The notes under the pieces: model-generated
Seen by the model: the letters and a program-made list of their open reading frames with translations, nothing else
Database searches by the model: none
Told to the model about the DNA's origin: nothing
Position numbers and translations under genes: made by a program
Shown here: piece after piece, positions 33,800 through 46,148 of the stretch
Position numbering within the stretch: the first letter of the stretch is position 1
Layout of the letters: every line of letters begins with the position of its first letter
DNA from: Topomyia yanbarensis
Lineage: Eukaryota; Arthropoda; Insecta; Diptera; Culicidae
NCBI RefSeq assembly: GCF_030247195.1
Contig: NC_080671.1
Coordinates: forward strand, 32,834,343-32,898,342
Direction: 5' to 3'
DNA: 64,000 nucleotides

Positions 33800-35020
33800 A
33801 TGAGAGAAATGTTGAGAAATCGGATTACAAATAAGATAACTTGTATTTAGTAGTGATTTCATTGAAAATGAATATTAATCCACCTTCATGTGTGATGAAG
33901 CCTTGAGAAAATTTATTCCAAGGATAGAAATAAGTTGTAGCTGACAGGATGGTCTTTCTTTCACAAATTTTCGTGTTTTTGACACTCATCCCTTGTTATA
34001 GGTTGCCGACATTTCAGACGCTCCCCCTCCTAAAGATACCTTATGGGAGAAAAAAGTTTTCATCAATAAATGACACTGTTACAATTATAAAAGGTCCAAA
34101 GAAACTTGACACAAATCCGCCGGGTGGGGATCATTGATTCGCCAAAAAGCAATAACCGTTCCTGGCTAAGAAAATTGTTCTTAAAGCGATCCAATATTCT
34201 TTCCAAAAACTAAAAACGTTGAAAAGATGTCATAAATGTTTCTTCATTCGGTGTGAATACATACACTAACCTCTGAAGCATAGCTTGTTTTTGATCGTAT
34301 TACTTGGTAACCCGATCCTCTTGAAAGTATCTCAGGGAGCCATTATGCTTACAGTGGCTGTTAGATGTCTGTTAATGATTTGGTAAGCTTGGTAGGATAG
34401 GGAACTTGTTCCGTGGCATGTTGCGGATGCTGAAAATATAAATTTGCAAATAGAATGAAAATGATCGTGCAATGCTCGAGTTCATTCGTCGTTTTCTGCA
34501 ACAAAGTATTTTCGTGCATGAAACAATAGTAGGTTTCGTTCATTTCACCAACTAAAAATCACTTGATGAACGAAAGTTTTTGTAAATTTTACATATTTAG
34601 TGTACATTGCACGAATGTTATCGTTGACATCGAAATTATTTTTCGTGAATGAAACGAATTGTTTGGTTATTTTAATAAATGTTTGTGTATAGTACAAACG
34701 ATTTTTTTTAGCAGAAATATGAACGATTTTTTTTCTACTTAAAAATTACATTAAATGATTGAATAAATGACTAACAACGATTTTATAATACTAATTGTTA
34801 CTTACGTAGTAAAACAACTAGTATTTAAACTGGTATTGTCACGAGTCACATTTCCACTGACAGCACGAAACCTGACAAACGGCAACCGCACACTGGGGTA
34901 CAAATGTACCCCACGCCAACTTTGACACCTGCTTCCACGAAGGCTATAAACAAACTGGCTATACCACCTTTTCCTACTCTTACTAGGAACTCTAAATTGA
35001 ATTATGTTTTTTTATTCATT
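33800..35020. other. Unassigned AT-rich spacer
   Basis: Very AT-rich, with several near-repeats of 'cgaatgaaacgaa' type around 34540-34670. At 34896-34913 the stem-loop ggggtacaaatgtacccc matches the core of the inverted-repeat element at 58844-59056. No gene. Confidence 0.4.
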
Positions 35021-35318
35021 AGTTTTTTTTATTTATTTATTACATGTACAATCCAGAACAATTACATTCTTTTCGCAGTTAATCCGCATATTTTGGTAAC
35101 TCTTTATAATTTAACTGGTGCTTCTAAGAAATTATTTTGTGTTCGTACTAAAAGATGTTCAGATAATGTTTAAAATGTCGTTGAAAAATGTCCTTCTCAT
35201 TAAAACGTGCGTTTCTAATAATTCCTCTTTTTTCTAAGTTAAATGCAATCACTTCTGCAGTCAACCATAGCGCTGCTTTGTATCTATATTCTCTACTTCC
35301 TATGTTAAATGATATGTT

Positions 35319-38300
35319 TTAACCATACCATATGGGCTCAGAAGACGTACAATGTTTAATTATATGACTAACTGTTTCAACTAAACCACAACTCGAACAA
35401 AGCTTTGATTCTACTCCCCTTATTTGATTTTGAAATAATTTATTGTTATTTGGAATAATATCCTTCAAAACATAAAATATTGCTATTTTACTTCTCGAGT
35501 TCAGAAAACTACTATTCAAATTTTGTAACAAATTTTCCCATAGCAAGTATGGCATGTCCTCCTTCGTTTTACATTTTATATTAAGTTCATTAATAAATTG
35601 ATCGTAAAACTTTTTACTGCTGTCTAAATAATATTCATTTTTTAAATCGTCTGATTTTGTTATCCATTCCATCATATTCCTAGTCAAAAAGCGATTGTGC
35701 TTATTCCCTAGCATGAAGGAATCTATTTGTATACCGTCATTTAAATTAGCTAACAATATTTTTTTTTTATAAAAAGAGAATTGGCTTTGGACTCTACATC
35801 TACAAGTGCTAGACCACCTTTCACTACGGGTAAGTACAATTCGTTTCTGGGCACTTTAAAAATATATCCCTTCCATAAAAATCGACCACATACTGTTTTT
35901 ATTGTTGCAATATGCTTATTATTTGGCGGGAAAACTTGACAAATGTACCAAAGTTTAGCTAAAACATAAGTGTTAAGCAACCATACCTTTTGAAATATGT
36001 TCAAAAAACGCGTTTGATGTAAACTAATGGTATATTTCAACGTATTTATATACTTATTATAATTAATTTCAATTAAATTTTGACATAATGAGACTTCAAT
36101 CAAGGATCTTCAATATGTTTGTTTCTTTAATCAGATGTGGTCCAGAAGTGCAGCAATTAAGTCGTAGATACTGTGATTTGTCCAAATTAAGTTTAATTGT
36201 AGAATATATACTTAAATAACTAACTGTAAGACAGTATCAAACTCGTTGATCAAAAAATTAAAATTATCTGCATAAACAACAATTTTGATAAAATTGTTTG
36301 CTATCAGAAAACCATTAATGTTTTCGTACAGCATTCTAATGAGCGGTTCAACATAGAGTGTGTGCCATACTAAGCGGACATCTTTGTCGTACAGAACTAA
36401 GAATGCGAAATGAAGGTTCAAAATTTTCATGAATAGTTTGCTATCCGTGTTAAGCATGCTTACTGGTCTACTATTGGCTATATCGCACGCATCACCTTTC
36501 TTTGGAATCAGTGCCATGACACCAGCTGAAAAGGGAGCCGGAGGATATAGACACCATCGAGCAGGTACAAATTGAATAATTTGACCATGTCCACTTTCAG
36601 GGTATGAAAATGAGCATTGTAAAACTCATAGCATAAACCATCAGGGCCAGGGCTTGTTCTTTTGGAAGCCTCTTTGATGATTTTTTGAGCTCGTCAGCTT
36701 CAATCGGCTGTAGTAAAGTTTGATGATCATTATCGCTCAAAGCAGTTTTAATAAATTTCAGCACATTTTCATATCCCAAATCTTCATCAGGACGTTTTTT
36801 GAAAATTGAATTTGAAATGTTCATGCAAAAAGCTGGATAACCGTTTTGATTCAGATGTTATTTTTCCCTTTATTCTCAACTTTAGGAGGTTTGATGATGA
36901 TAATCGGTTAATTCTTGTTGAAATTTGAAATAAGCTTAGTTGCTCCGTAGACAGTAAAGTATTGGCTTTTATTTTATAATTAGATAAATTCATTCTTCTA
37001 TTCTCAATTACCATCAGTTTTGATTTAACGGTAGCTAGGTCTAAAGAAACATCATCCCCAGCACGCTGTAACTCAAATAACTCATTTATACATGTCTAGT
37101 CTAGTCTACACATACACAGCCAATACATGTAGGGATCCTGGAAAATTGCAGACGTTCGTTCACAATTTTTCTTGTCATTATTAATGTTTGTGGCAAATAT
37201 TGAATATGACACAAGCATTAAAGTGGCCAGGCCAACTGTGCAGCGTACAAAATAAAGATGATTCAAAATTATGCGGCAATCCAATTATTCATTCAATGAA
37301 TAATTTAATCAACAGATTATTTTGAACCTTGAATAAGGAAGAAACGTGGACAACCGTACACAACCGTTTCAATTTGAAGGGGGTTTGATAAATCGTTGGG
37401 AGTGACTTTGCTAAGAGGGTTAATGTCACTCCTTTGGTCCTAGGTTCCTGGGATGGGACAGAAGTATTTACACCTTGCCCTAACAAATAGGCCTAGGTTG
37501 TGGCACCTTTACTCGCTCTCTAGAAAAAATATAAATTTGAAGAATAGAATTTAACTTTTGGTATATAGTCCTTGCTATTATTTCATTGTTCCTTCCGCGA
37601 CGAACCACAGTGATCAAAAAAAACAAAGGAATCAACGGTTCACTTACTTACTAGTCATTACTAAAAGCTTTATTTTATTTTGAAAGAAAAATTAAATTCT
37701 CATTGAAAAAAATGAAGGAATTGGTAATGTTGAAAAATCACTAGAAAATCAGCTTTTTTCCTCCATTATACAAGCATAAGCATGGAAAGTGCAATTCACA
37801 TAGTGATTTCACCGACACAATTAATAATTATAAAATAATCACGCTAGGCGATTTTTCTAAAACAAATTGGAATCTTCTCACCCGCATAGTTGGACCTTTT
37901 CGTGTTTGAGCACGAAAAAAACTGCTTCAGCGTACGAATCTTCCTTATCCAAATCGTTAATCCAGACACGGTAATAGGCTTGATTTCGCTTCAATCACCT
38001 GCCGGACACAGTTCACGGTCTGATTCAACTCCTTGAGCACGACGTCCAACACTTATCATATTTCACTTCACCGTAAGCGTACCTTTAAAGAAATATCTCA
38101 AATAACTCATTTATACATGTATAATAAAAGTTTTTCTCTCGATGAAACTGTTGATTAAATAAGTAACTTTCTTTTTTATAAAATTTTTGAGCGTTTGATT
38201 TGAGGACTGTATTCTACCAGATTTTCAAATCATAATAGGAATTTCTTGTTGTCGTTGTCATAATAGGAATTTTTGTTGTCGTTTTTCAATAAAGCAGAAT

Positions 38301-38531
38301 TCAACTTCCATTATCCTCGTCCTAAAAAGAACAATTAGATTGATCCTGGACTTTGTATTTAGCTATAACGCAATGATGATCGGAGAAGGACATTGGTATA
38401 GTTTCAATTAATGTTACTGTCTCATAAAAGGCCATTGGGGCATAGAAGCGATCTAGTCGTGACTTTGATCCATTTCGAAAAAAGGTAAAGTTTGTGTTGT
38501 TCTGTTTCATTTGCTTTTCAATATCGACCAA
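35319..38531 (-). pseudogene. L1-like ORF2 remains (endonuclease end, RT, C-terminus)
   Basis: The first piece (38531-38322) carries 'NGSKSRLDRFYAP' and 'MSFSDHHCVIAKY', the end of an L1-type endonuclease. After the 1-kb insert, 'NELFELQRAGDDVSLDLAT' leads into a linker (37070-36787). RT pieces then follow: 'LGYENVLKFIKTAL', 'IPKKGDACDIANSRPVSMLN' and a fused palm remnant 'NNFIKIVVYADNFNFLINE', where a large internal deletion has removed the usual palm core. The C-terminal region ('RFLWKGYIFKVPRNELYLPV', 'KGGLALVDVESKANSLFIK') ends with a Cys/His cluster ('CSSCGLVETVSHIIKHC') near 35330. It is dead. Confidence 0.75.
37096..38096 (-). mobile_element. 1-kb retroposon with 24-bp target duplication and TAGAC-repeat tail
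   Basis: A 24-bp perfect direct repeat (37072-37095 and 38097-38120, beginning ctcaaataactcattt) flanks the insert. Removing it joins the host L1-like frame into 'CINELFELQRAGDD'. On the minus strand the 3' end is a short tagac-tagac-tag repeat. No RT is encoded, so it is non-autonomous: a SINE-like element or an internally deleted LINE. Loa-type LINEs often end in short tandem repeats, but that link is a guess. Confidence 0.7.
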
Positions 38532-38547
38532 TTACAAGGATGATTTG

Positions 38548-40160
38548 TCCCTCATGACTGGAGGCAAGTGAAGGTCATCGCCATTCAAAAACCAGGAAAA
38601 CCAGCCTCCGACCACAACTCGTATCGACCGATTGCGATGCTGTCCTGTATCCGAAAGTTGTTCGAGAAAATGATCTTGTTTCGCCTCGACAATTGGGTTG
38701 AAGCAAATGGCTTACTGTCAGATACACAATTTGGTTTCCGCAAAGGCAGAGGGACGAACGATTGTCTTGCGTTGCTCTTAACAGAAATTCATGCTAGCAA
38801 AGAGCAGATGGCATCAGTTTTCCTAGATATAAAGGGGGCTTTTGATTCAGTTTCTATCAAAATTCTTTCTGAGAAGCTGCACCAGCATGGTCTATCACCG
38901 ACTCTAAACAACTTTTTGCTAAACTTGCTGTCTGAAAAACATATGCATTTTTCGCATGGTGATTTATCGACATCACAAATTAGCTACATGGGTCTTCCCC
39001 AGGGCTCATGTCTAAGCCCCCTTCTCTATAACGTTTACGTGAATGACATTGATGAATGTCTTGTCAATTCCTACATGCTAAGGCAGCTTGCAGATGACGG
39101 TGTGGTCTCTATTACAGGTCCTAAAGCCGTCGATCTGCAAGGACCATTGCAAGATACCTTGGACAATTTGTCTGCTTGGGCCTTCCAGCTAGGTATCGAG
39201 TTCGCCACGGAGAAAGCTGAGCTAGTCGTATTTTCAAGGAAGCATGAACCAGCGCAACTACAGCTTCAATTTATGGGTCAAACTATTGCTCAGGTTTCAA
39301 CTTTCAAATATCTCGGGGTCTGGTTCGACTCTAAAAGAACCTGGGTATGTCACATTAGGTATCTGAAACAGAAGTGCCAGCAAAGGATCAACTTTCTCCG
39401 TACAATAACCGGAACATGGTGGGGTGCCCGCCTCTTTCAAACTCAATGATCCTGCTTCAGTTTACGTCGCAGAACTTGCTGCTATTCAGTATACCCCTTG
39501 GGATCATTGATACTTTGCCCACCAATCATTACTTTATTGTCTCGGATAGCCTCATTCCATATTTTCTGGGGAAAATCTGGGAGCGCCTGCGTGCTTTGTC
39601 TGTAAGATCGTAAAAGATTACCTTCGTTTGGGTTCTCTCGCATTGCTCCATTCCAGGTAATGAAGAAGCGGACTCTTTAGCTAAGGCGGGCGCTTTATAA
39701 GGTGACATATATGAAAGACCAATTAGCTTCAGCGAATTTTTCAGTATTATTCATCAGAGAACCCTCGAAAGTTGGCAAACTTCATGGAGCAATGGTGAAC
39801 TGGGAAGGTGGCTACATTCGATAATCCCTAAGGTATCGACGAAACCTTGGTTCAGGGGAACGGATGTGGGTCGGGATTTCATTCGCGTGATGTCTCGGCT
39901 CATGTCCAATCACTACACGCTGGACGCACATCTCCAGCGTATTGGGCTCGTGGATAGCGGTATCTGCGCTTGTGGCAACGGTTATCACGAGATCGAACAT
40001 GTTGTCTGGGCATGCGCCGAGTACTGTTCTGCCAGATTTCAACTATTCGATTCCCTTCGGGCCCGAAGAAGATCACCCAATGTCCCGGTATCTTTTCTCT
40101 TATCATTCCCAGAAGTTCCCTCTTCCGCCTACCGTATCCCAACGATGGTCTGATACGACT
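38548..40160 (+). pseudogene. Partial ORF2 of LINE copy 3
   Basis: Begins in the RT ('DWRQ' then 'VKVIAIQKPGKPASDHNSYR') and keeps 'DTQFGFRKGRGTNDC', 'VFLDIKGAFDSVSI', 'GLPQGSCLSPLLYN' and 'LADDGVVS'. It then jumps at about 39428 from 'GTWWGA' into the RNase H ('KLNDPASVYVAELAAIQY', in a new frame). RNase H and the C-terminal cysteine region ('CACGNGYHEIEHVVWAC') are recognisable to about 40110 with frameshifts and stops. Not functional. Confidence 0.88.
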
Positions 40161-41043
40161 CCAACACGAGACAAAACATCCGTCGAATGAACCAACAACA
40201 CAAGACCTACAGTACATCACACGCGCAACGTGGTGTGTTTCCGATCCGTATCTGAGCCATACTACGAAATCGTCTGGAGGAACCCCTGCCGGCTCGAGGA
40301 AAACAGCCCGGCGTCCCAATACTTGATGCATCCGTTCGAATCTGTAATCCTGGGGCGACATTATGCAACCATTTCGAATCGACTTTGTCATACAAGCTTG
40401 CATACAATAAACCTTTCGTTTCGAGATGCGCAATGCCACCCCTGGCCGTTGATTCCTGATGCCGGAAACTGAAAGTTTATATCTCTCCCGCCTCCCCCTG
40501 TCAGCCTTGTCCACCGTCTCTCCCATGTCTCTGATGCACAGATGTATGACTTCACCCCCTTCTCCCCTTGAATATCTTCCCAAAACTTATGTGCCCCCCT
40601 ATCTTTTAGTTTTAGTTGATCAATATTTAATCTCGTTAAGAAATGCCCAACAGTACCAATACTTTAAAATAGCCCTAATTAATTTCCCCTGATCTTGAAC
40701 CACTCTCTATAGTTATTTCTAATTAATTAGCTTGTAAAATGTTCCGCTTAGTTAATAATTAATTTCTCCAACAATCTCCCTTCTAAAAATCATCAAGTGA
40801 ATTGCTATACAAAGAACACACAAAATGACCCGTCCCCCTGATCTTACGAATATTATATTATCCCCTCTTGTATATGTATAAGTTAACTGTAAAGTTTTTT
40901 TTTAGTTTCATTATATAAAACAAAATAATATTGAAATGTGTAACTCCCTAGTTTTAAGAAATTCAAAATGTAAAACAATGAAAAAATGGCACCTTTAAGC
41001 TAACGCATACGTGCCTTATCAAATAAATAAATTGAAAAAAAAA
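38548..41043 (+). mobile_element. RNase H LINE copy 3: 5'-truncated, internally deleted
   Basis: Homology to copies 1 and 2 starts inside ORF2 at 'tccctcatgactggaggc' (copy 2 equivalent about 47565) and runs to an A-tail near 41043. About 1 kb is missing inside, between RT and RNase H at about 39428. No clear target duplication is visible. It is more diverged from copies 1 and 2 than they are from each other in ORF2, so it is an older insertion or another subfamily. Confidence 0.88.
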
Positions 41044-41224
41044 AGACATCGTCGATGAACTTTATGTAAAACTGTTGCTCATTTTCATCTTTGTAGATCG
41101 AGTGTATACTCGCGGCCGAGATATTTAGTGTTTTTCCAACAAACCGTAGAATGTCAAGATGCTGTGGTATTTTTGCAGTTGTCCCGAAGACTATTTTCAA
41201 TGTGTTCTTCCTGTTTTTGTCCAT
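41044..41224 (-). pseudogene. L1-like ORF1 start, cut by LINE copy 3
   Basis: An ATG at 41224 gives 'MDKNRKNTLKIVFGTTAK' and continues about 60 residues ('HSIYKDENEQQFYIKFIDDV') up to the exact edge of LINE copy 3. It reads like the ORF1 start of an L1-type mosquito LINE and lies upstream of the L1-like endonuclease piece at 38531. The rest of ORF1 and the endonuclease N-terminus are missing from the other side, so sequence was lost here. Confidence 0.5.
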
Positions 41225-41744
41225 ATTTTATTCCGTAGTGAATTCCGTTTATGAAAAATCAGGCCACAAATGTGACGAAACAAATTGATTTGGTAGCGCA
41301 ATATGCTCGTGTGCGATCGTATCCGCGTCCGAACGTGAACTGAACGATTCGGTGATTCGCATTTAAAAATGCCAAAAAATCCTGACTCCTGCGGTAGAAG
41401 ACAAAAGGTTAAGTCGCCGGGGAATTCTAAGCTTGCTCATATGACACTATTCCACGCTTCTCTAAACTTTCTTCCTTCAACTCTTCGCTCTTCCTTCAGT
41501 ACTATGGTACTTAATATTGAAAAATATACTTCGCACCTTCCAGTCTTTTGCTAATTAAACAGTTAAAAATTAACTCAATAGCCGTTAAAAAATGAAAAAA
41601 AGATCACGAAAAATGTTTATGAAAGTTGGTTGCACTCTTGTAACAAAATTTTGTTGTGAATAGATATTGTTGGGATTTTTTGGCAGAAACCGTGAATAGC
41701 GTTGAGGTTGGGTTTAACACGAATCTTTTTCGGAAGTTTCGCCT
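41225..41744. other. Unassigned; possible L1-like 5' UTR
   Basis: Sequence just upstream of the L1-like ORF1 start could be its 5' UTR. The rest to 41744 shows no feature. Confidence 0.35.
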
Positions 41745-43475
41745 TTCTCGTATAAAGAAAGGCTATGCAATCACTGTACAAATCAACCTCTTAACAGAGG
41801 CCCGGAGGGCCGAATGTTATATACCATTCGATTCAGTTCGTCGAGATAGGAAAATGTCTGTGTGTGTCATTTAATCTCACACAATTTTCTCAGAGATAAA
41901 TGAGCCGATTTACACATTTAGTTTCATCTCCCATAAGCTGCTATTGAAATTTTAGTTGATCCGACTTCCGGTTCCGGAGTTACGGGTAGAAGAGTGCGGT
42001 CACACAGCAAATTCCCATATAATCTGGTACCACCATCATGTCCAAATGATGTAAAACATATTTAAATGGGTTCAAACTTACTTTAATTTGCTGGTCTAGA
42101 TTAATAATGATCAATCAAAGTATCTTTGACCACATTGGCCACCTATGACGGTTCATGATACCTCCGGAGAACTCGCCAAGTTCCTAAGCTAATATCACCT
42201 CTATTACCCAGCGAATTCTCTACCGATTTTTACAAACCTGATTTCAAATTAAAGATGCAGTAATGCCATTGACTGCTGCTGAATTTCATTTGTTTCTGAC
42301 TCTTGGTTCCGGAGTTACAGGTTGGTTAGTAAGGTTACATTGGAATTTCCTATATAAATCGGTACAATCGTAACACCGCAGAGGCTAAAAACTATTGAAA
42401 TGGTCACCAAATTACTTCGATTCGCACGTCTAGATCCCTGATTGCCATTCAAACATTCTTTGGATATATTGTCCACTATCGACGATTCCGGAAGTCCCGG
42501 ATTTCGGGCATATTCCACAATTTAAGTCACATCGGTTCTTCGGTGATGACGGAACCGATGTTCTCAAACCAAGTCTCAAATGAAAGGCAACACTTGCGGT
42601 TGAGTATTGAGTTTACTACTTTTTACTAAAAGCTTCAGATCATGATATTTATAACAGCGGAGAAAAAAATGAAACAAAGCAAAATGCAGTGCAGCATCAA
42701 TGATAATAAGATTGATTGTAGTGGTCAGGTGGGGGAAAATAAAATGTAGAAGAAAAATACGAAACCAAATATTAACAAAGTTTCTTTGTGTGTGAGTGTG
42801 TGTCATCGATTTTTTTAAGTAAGCGCTGCGCTCATCTCGAATTGTGCGCGAACAACTCAATGTTCAAAAAGAATTGCTTTTGGGAATGAGATTATGAGCC
42901 CAAAAACAAAAAAATCGGAGCGCGCCGTTTTGGGTGTACCGGTTTATGTGGAAATTTCGCATGTAACCGTAACACAGGAACTAGAACTCCGATTCAAAGA
43001 AAATTTTGTAGAATTCAATAGGAATATTCTAGCTTTCATTTGAGACTGATTTTGTGAAAATCGAGTCAGACATTTCTGAGAAGCAGGTGTGAATTCAACT
43101 CAGGAACATAACCACGTTCCCGAAGCTTCCGGTTCCGCCGAAGTTGTCCAATGTGGTCTACGTGGGTTTGATTGGGCATCAGTGAGCTGAAACTATAAAT
43201 CCAAACATTTTCGAACACATTTTATGAAGTTTTGCATCTTTTAGATACCATGCTGTTTCCGATTTATATGGGAATTTCATGCGTCACCCCACTCTTCAAT
43301 CTGTAACTCCGGAACCGGAAGTCGGAATTAAATTAAACACTTTTCATTTGAGACTAAGTTTGAAAAAAATCAGTTCAGCCATTCCTGAGTAATTTTTGGT
43401 CACTTACACACGCACACACACATACACGCACAGACATTTGCCTAACTCGACGAACTGAGTCGAATGGTATTGTTA
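41745..43475. mobile_element. Large inverted-repeat element (same family as the MITE at 20215-20802)
   Basis: The left arm carries ataccattcgattcagttc (41821-41840) and the right arm its near-exact reverse complement (about 43452-43471). Each is followed inward by CA/GT tracts, an 'agccgattt/cagttcagccat' block and a 'cttccggttccggagttac' block (41971-41990, and inverted at about 43300-43320). Pieces of the middle repeat the same motif again (42295-42315, 43120-43140), so several family members may be stacked. No transposase is visible. Class unknown. Confidence 0.65.
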
Positions 43476-44488
43476 CTTGGGCGACGCCAGATGGGTGCCG
43501 CTTAACGACCTCGATCCCTGGTCAAAGCCATGTAAAAATACCTAACCCTTAACCCTGAGGTTATGAGATATTTTTTAGATTAAGGGGGTGTTTACTCATA
43601 AAAAGGCGGAATTTTTCGGAATGTGTATGCAAAGTTTGAAAGAAATCGGTTAAGTGGTTTTTGAATGGCAGGTAACACCGCAAATCATGCTTTTTCCTCA
43701 GACGTTCTACAAAAAGCTTCGGCACCGAATCGTTTTTCGATATTTTTTCATAGAAAAATTACAGCATGTTATTGAAATGATACACAATAATATACAAAAG
43801 TTTTGATCAATTCGCTTCACGCGAAGTTCCAAAAAAAATCGCAAAAAAGTATTGTTTCTTCACGCTGAAACCCTTACCGCCCCCCCCCCCCCTTAAAAGA
43901 GCAGAAAAATATATGCTTCTTCGATTTCTTCTCCCTCGCTGTTAAACAATTGCCTTCGGTCTAATGCCCATTTGGCCGAATGTCAATTCCATCACTCTGC
44001 ACAGCATCCTGTGTTTCGGTGGTAAGATTTCTCGAAGTGGAGAAGGCGTCTTGTAGCGTACGTTAAAAGACTCCGCAAGAAACTGACTGGAGATCTAATT
44101 GTCACCGGTCCACTGCTTTACCACTTTGCTGAACACTTCTGCTTAGAAAATCAATTATGTTTGTATTTATAAAAAATTAACGAAATTTTCATTCCATATT
44201 CCGAAAAATTAAAATATTATTGACGTTCAAAATTTGAATTTGAATCTTTTGATATATATTAAATATCGATTTTATGTTGTTTGTATACTAAATCAGATTA
44301 TGAACTTAGTTATATTTTTGTAGCACATAAATTAATTACCAATAATAAAGATAAGGCAAAACAACTGCACAATAACAGTCCACATCTGTGACGTTTGGCT
44401 TATCTTATTTCGGTAAAACCGCTTCAAGCATTTTTCACAGCAACCAAACCTTATCCCTAAATCGTCGAGTTTCCTCACTATCAACAAC
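43476..44488. other. Unassigned spacer with a 13-base C run
   Basis: No gene. A run of 13 Cs lies at 43880-43892, which is a likely place for assembly or length error. Confidence 0.5.
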
Positions 44489-44783
44489 AAAACATGTGGA
44501 TAACTCTCCGAGCTCTCGATCGAAGCAGTTCGTTTTCTGGTGCTGTGCATAAAGTGAACAAGAATAAATTGTCAGTGAAGGTCAACCATTGTTCGAGGCA
44601 GTCTTTGTTCGCCGGTGCCCAGGCTGGTGAAGTGAATACCAGAATAGCCGGAATCGCCGCTATATAAGCTAAGTATTTTTTTTTTCTTTCATTTCCCTTT
44701 CCCCGATCGGTCTCTACTTCTGCCCTTTCCCCTGAATATAAGTTTCATCTCTCGTTTACACCACGTGTTATCCTCGTGCCTAA

Positions 44784-46148
44784 ATGGCCGAGGGCGAAGT
44801 AACATTGGATGGGAATGATATTCCCATGGATATACCGGATAAACCCGAAATTACTCCCTCCCCTGATTCCCCCAGTCCTCCCCGTATTAAAACATACCCA
44901 GCCAGTTCGACTGGACCCTGGGTGGTGTATTTCCGGCCCAACACGAAATCGCCCAATATTCTAGAAATCTCACGGGAGCTGACTGCCAACTACCCGTCCG
45001 TGGCTCAGATAACACGTGTTCGAGCTAATAAGATACGCGTTATAGTAAATGACCTCGACCAGGCAAACCAGATTGCTCGCAGCGAGCGTTTTACGAAGCA
45101 ATTCAAAGTGTATGTGCCTTGTAGAGTTGTGGAGATCGATGGGGTCGTCGCCGAACCGGGTCTAAAGTGCGAAGACCTGTTGAAGTACGGGGTTGGCTGC
45201 TTTAAGGACCCTTCACTTCAAAAGGTGAAAATTCTGGAATGCAAGCAATTGTATTCCGCAAAAACTGAAGATGATAAGACAACTTATTCTCCGTCAGACT
45301 CGATTCGGGTGACTTTCTCCGGATCTGCTCTTCCCAACTATGTCCTCCTGGATAAGGTTCGCCTACCTGTTCGCCTATTTGTACCGCGGGTAATGAACTG
45401 CAGCAATTGCAAGCAACTGGGCCACACAGCCACTTATTGTGGCAATAAAAAACGGTGCGGCAAATGCGAGGGAGAGCATGAGGATGACGCTTGCGGTGGA
45501 GAAACTGAGAAGTGTATTTACTGCGGGGGCCCTCCGCATGCTCTTAAGTCATGCCCGGCGTACAAGCAGCGCGGGGATAAAATTAAGCGCTCCCTTAAGG
45601 ATCGCTCGAGGCACTCTTATGCAGAAATGCTAAAGAATGCTTCGCCATCTGTCCCTTCCGAAAATTCCTTTGCTCTTTTGGCAGGCGTTGAGCAAGAATC
45701 TGACGACCCACAAGAGGGAACATCATTGGTTAACCCAGGGGAATCCAGGAAGAGGAGAAATCTAGCCTCCCCTACATTGCCTCGTAAGGGTGCCAAGGTG
45801 TCGTCCACTCAGAGTGCGCCAACCGCAATCAATAAATCCAACGGAAGTGATGCACAAAAGCCGAAGCAATTTGCTCCAGGACTTGGAAATATTAATTCTA
45901 ACAAGGAGTACCCACCACTTCCAGGGACACCAAAAACCCCAAGTGTCCCCTTTTTTCAAACAGATACTCAGTCCAGTAGCGGACTAATGAAATTTTCTGA
46001 CATAGTGGACTTAATTTTCACAGCTTTCAATGTTACTGATCCTCTTAAAAGCCTTCTGATACGTTTTCTCCCTATAGTGCAAACATTTTTGAAGCAGTTG
46101 ACTACTAAATGGCCCCTCCTTGCAGCGATCGTATCCTTCGATGGCTAA
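44784..46148 (+). CDS. LINE ORF1: zinc-knuckle protein (copy 2)
   Basis: 454 codons, intact. Same layout as ORF1 of copy 1: proline-rich N-terminus, basic domain, CCHC-like knuckles ('CSNCKQLGHTATYC', 'CGKCEGEHEDDAC', 'CIYCGGPPHALKSC'), hydrophobic tail. About 30 residues differ from copy 1 up to about residue 400 (position ~45980), then none to the end. Overlaps ORF2 by 29 bases. Presumed to package element RNA. Confidence 0.92.
   Translation: MAEGEVTLDGNDIPMDIPDKPEITPSPDSPSPPRIKTYPASSTGPWVVYFRPNTKSPNILEISRELTANYPSVAQITRVRANKIRVIVNDLDQANQIARSERFTKQFKVYVPCRVVEIDGVVAEPGLKCEDLLKYGVGCFKDPSLQKVKILECKQLYSAKTEDDKTTYSPSDSIRVTFSGSALPNYVLLDKVRLPVRLFVPRVMNCSNCKQLGHTATYCGNKKRCGKCEGEHEDDACGGETEKCIYCGGPPHALKSCPAYKQRGDKIKRSLKDRSRHSYAEMLKNASPSVPSENSFALLAGVEQESDDPQEGTSLVNPGESRKRRNLASPTLPRKGAKVSSTQSAPTAINKSNGSDAQKPKQFAPGLGNINSNKEYPPLPGTPKTPSVPFFQTDTQSSSGLMKFSDIVDLIFTAFNVTDPLKSLLIRFLPIVQTFLKQLTTKWPLLAAIVSFDG

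Larger units (their letters stand above)
35022..41224 (-). mobile_element. L1/Tx1-like LINE, decayed and twice interrupted
   Basis: Minus-strand pieces in the order of an L1-type LINE: an ORF1 start at 41224-41044, an endonuclease end at 38531-38322, RT pieces from 37070 to 35319, and a 3' A-tail (plus strand ttttttttatttatttatt near 35022). The element is cut by the truncated LINE copy 3 (38548-41043) and by a 1-kb retroposon (37096-38096). Its 5' end above 41224 is not placed. Confidence 0.75.

Noticed and set aside
41369..41874. Small plus-strand frames between the L1-like ORF1 and the inverted-repeat element
   Set aside because: No family resemblance; one runs into the repeat arm.
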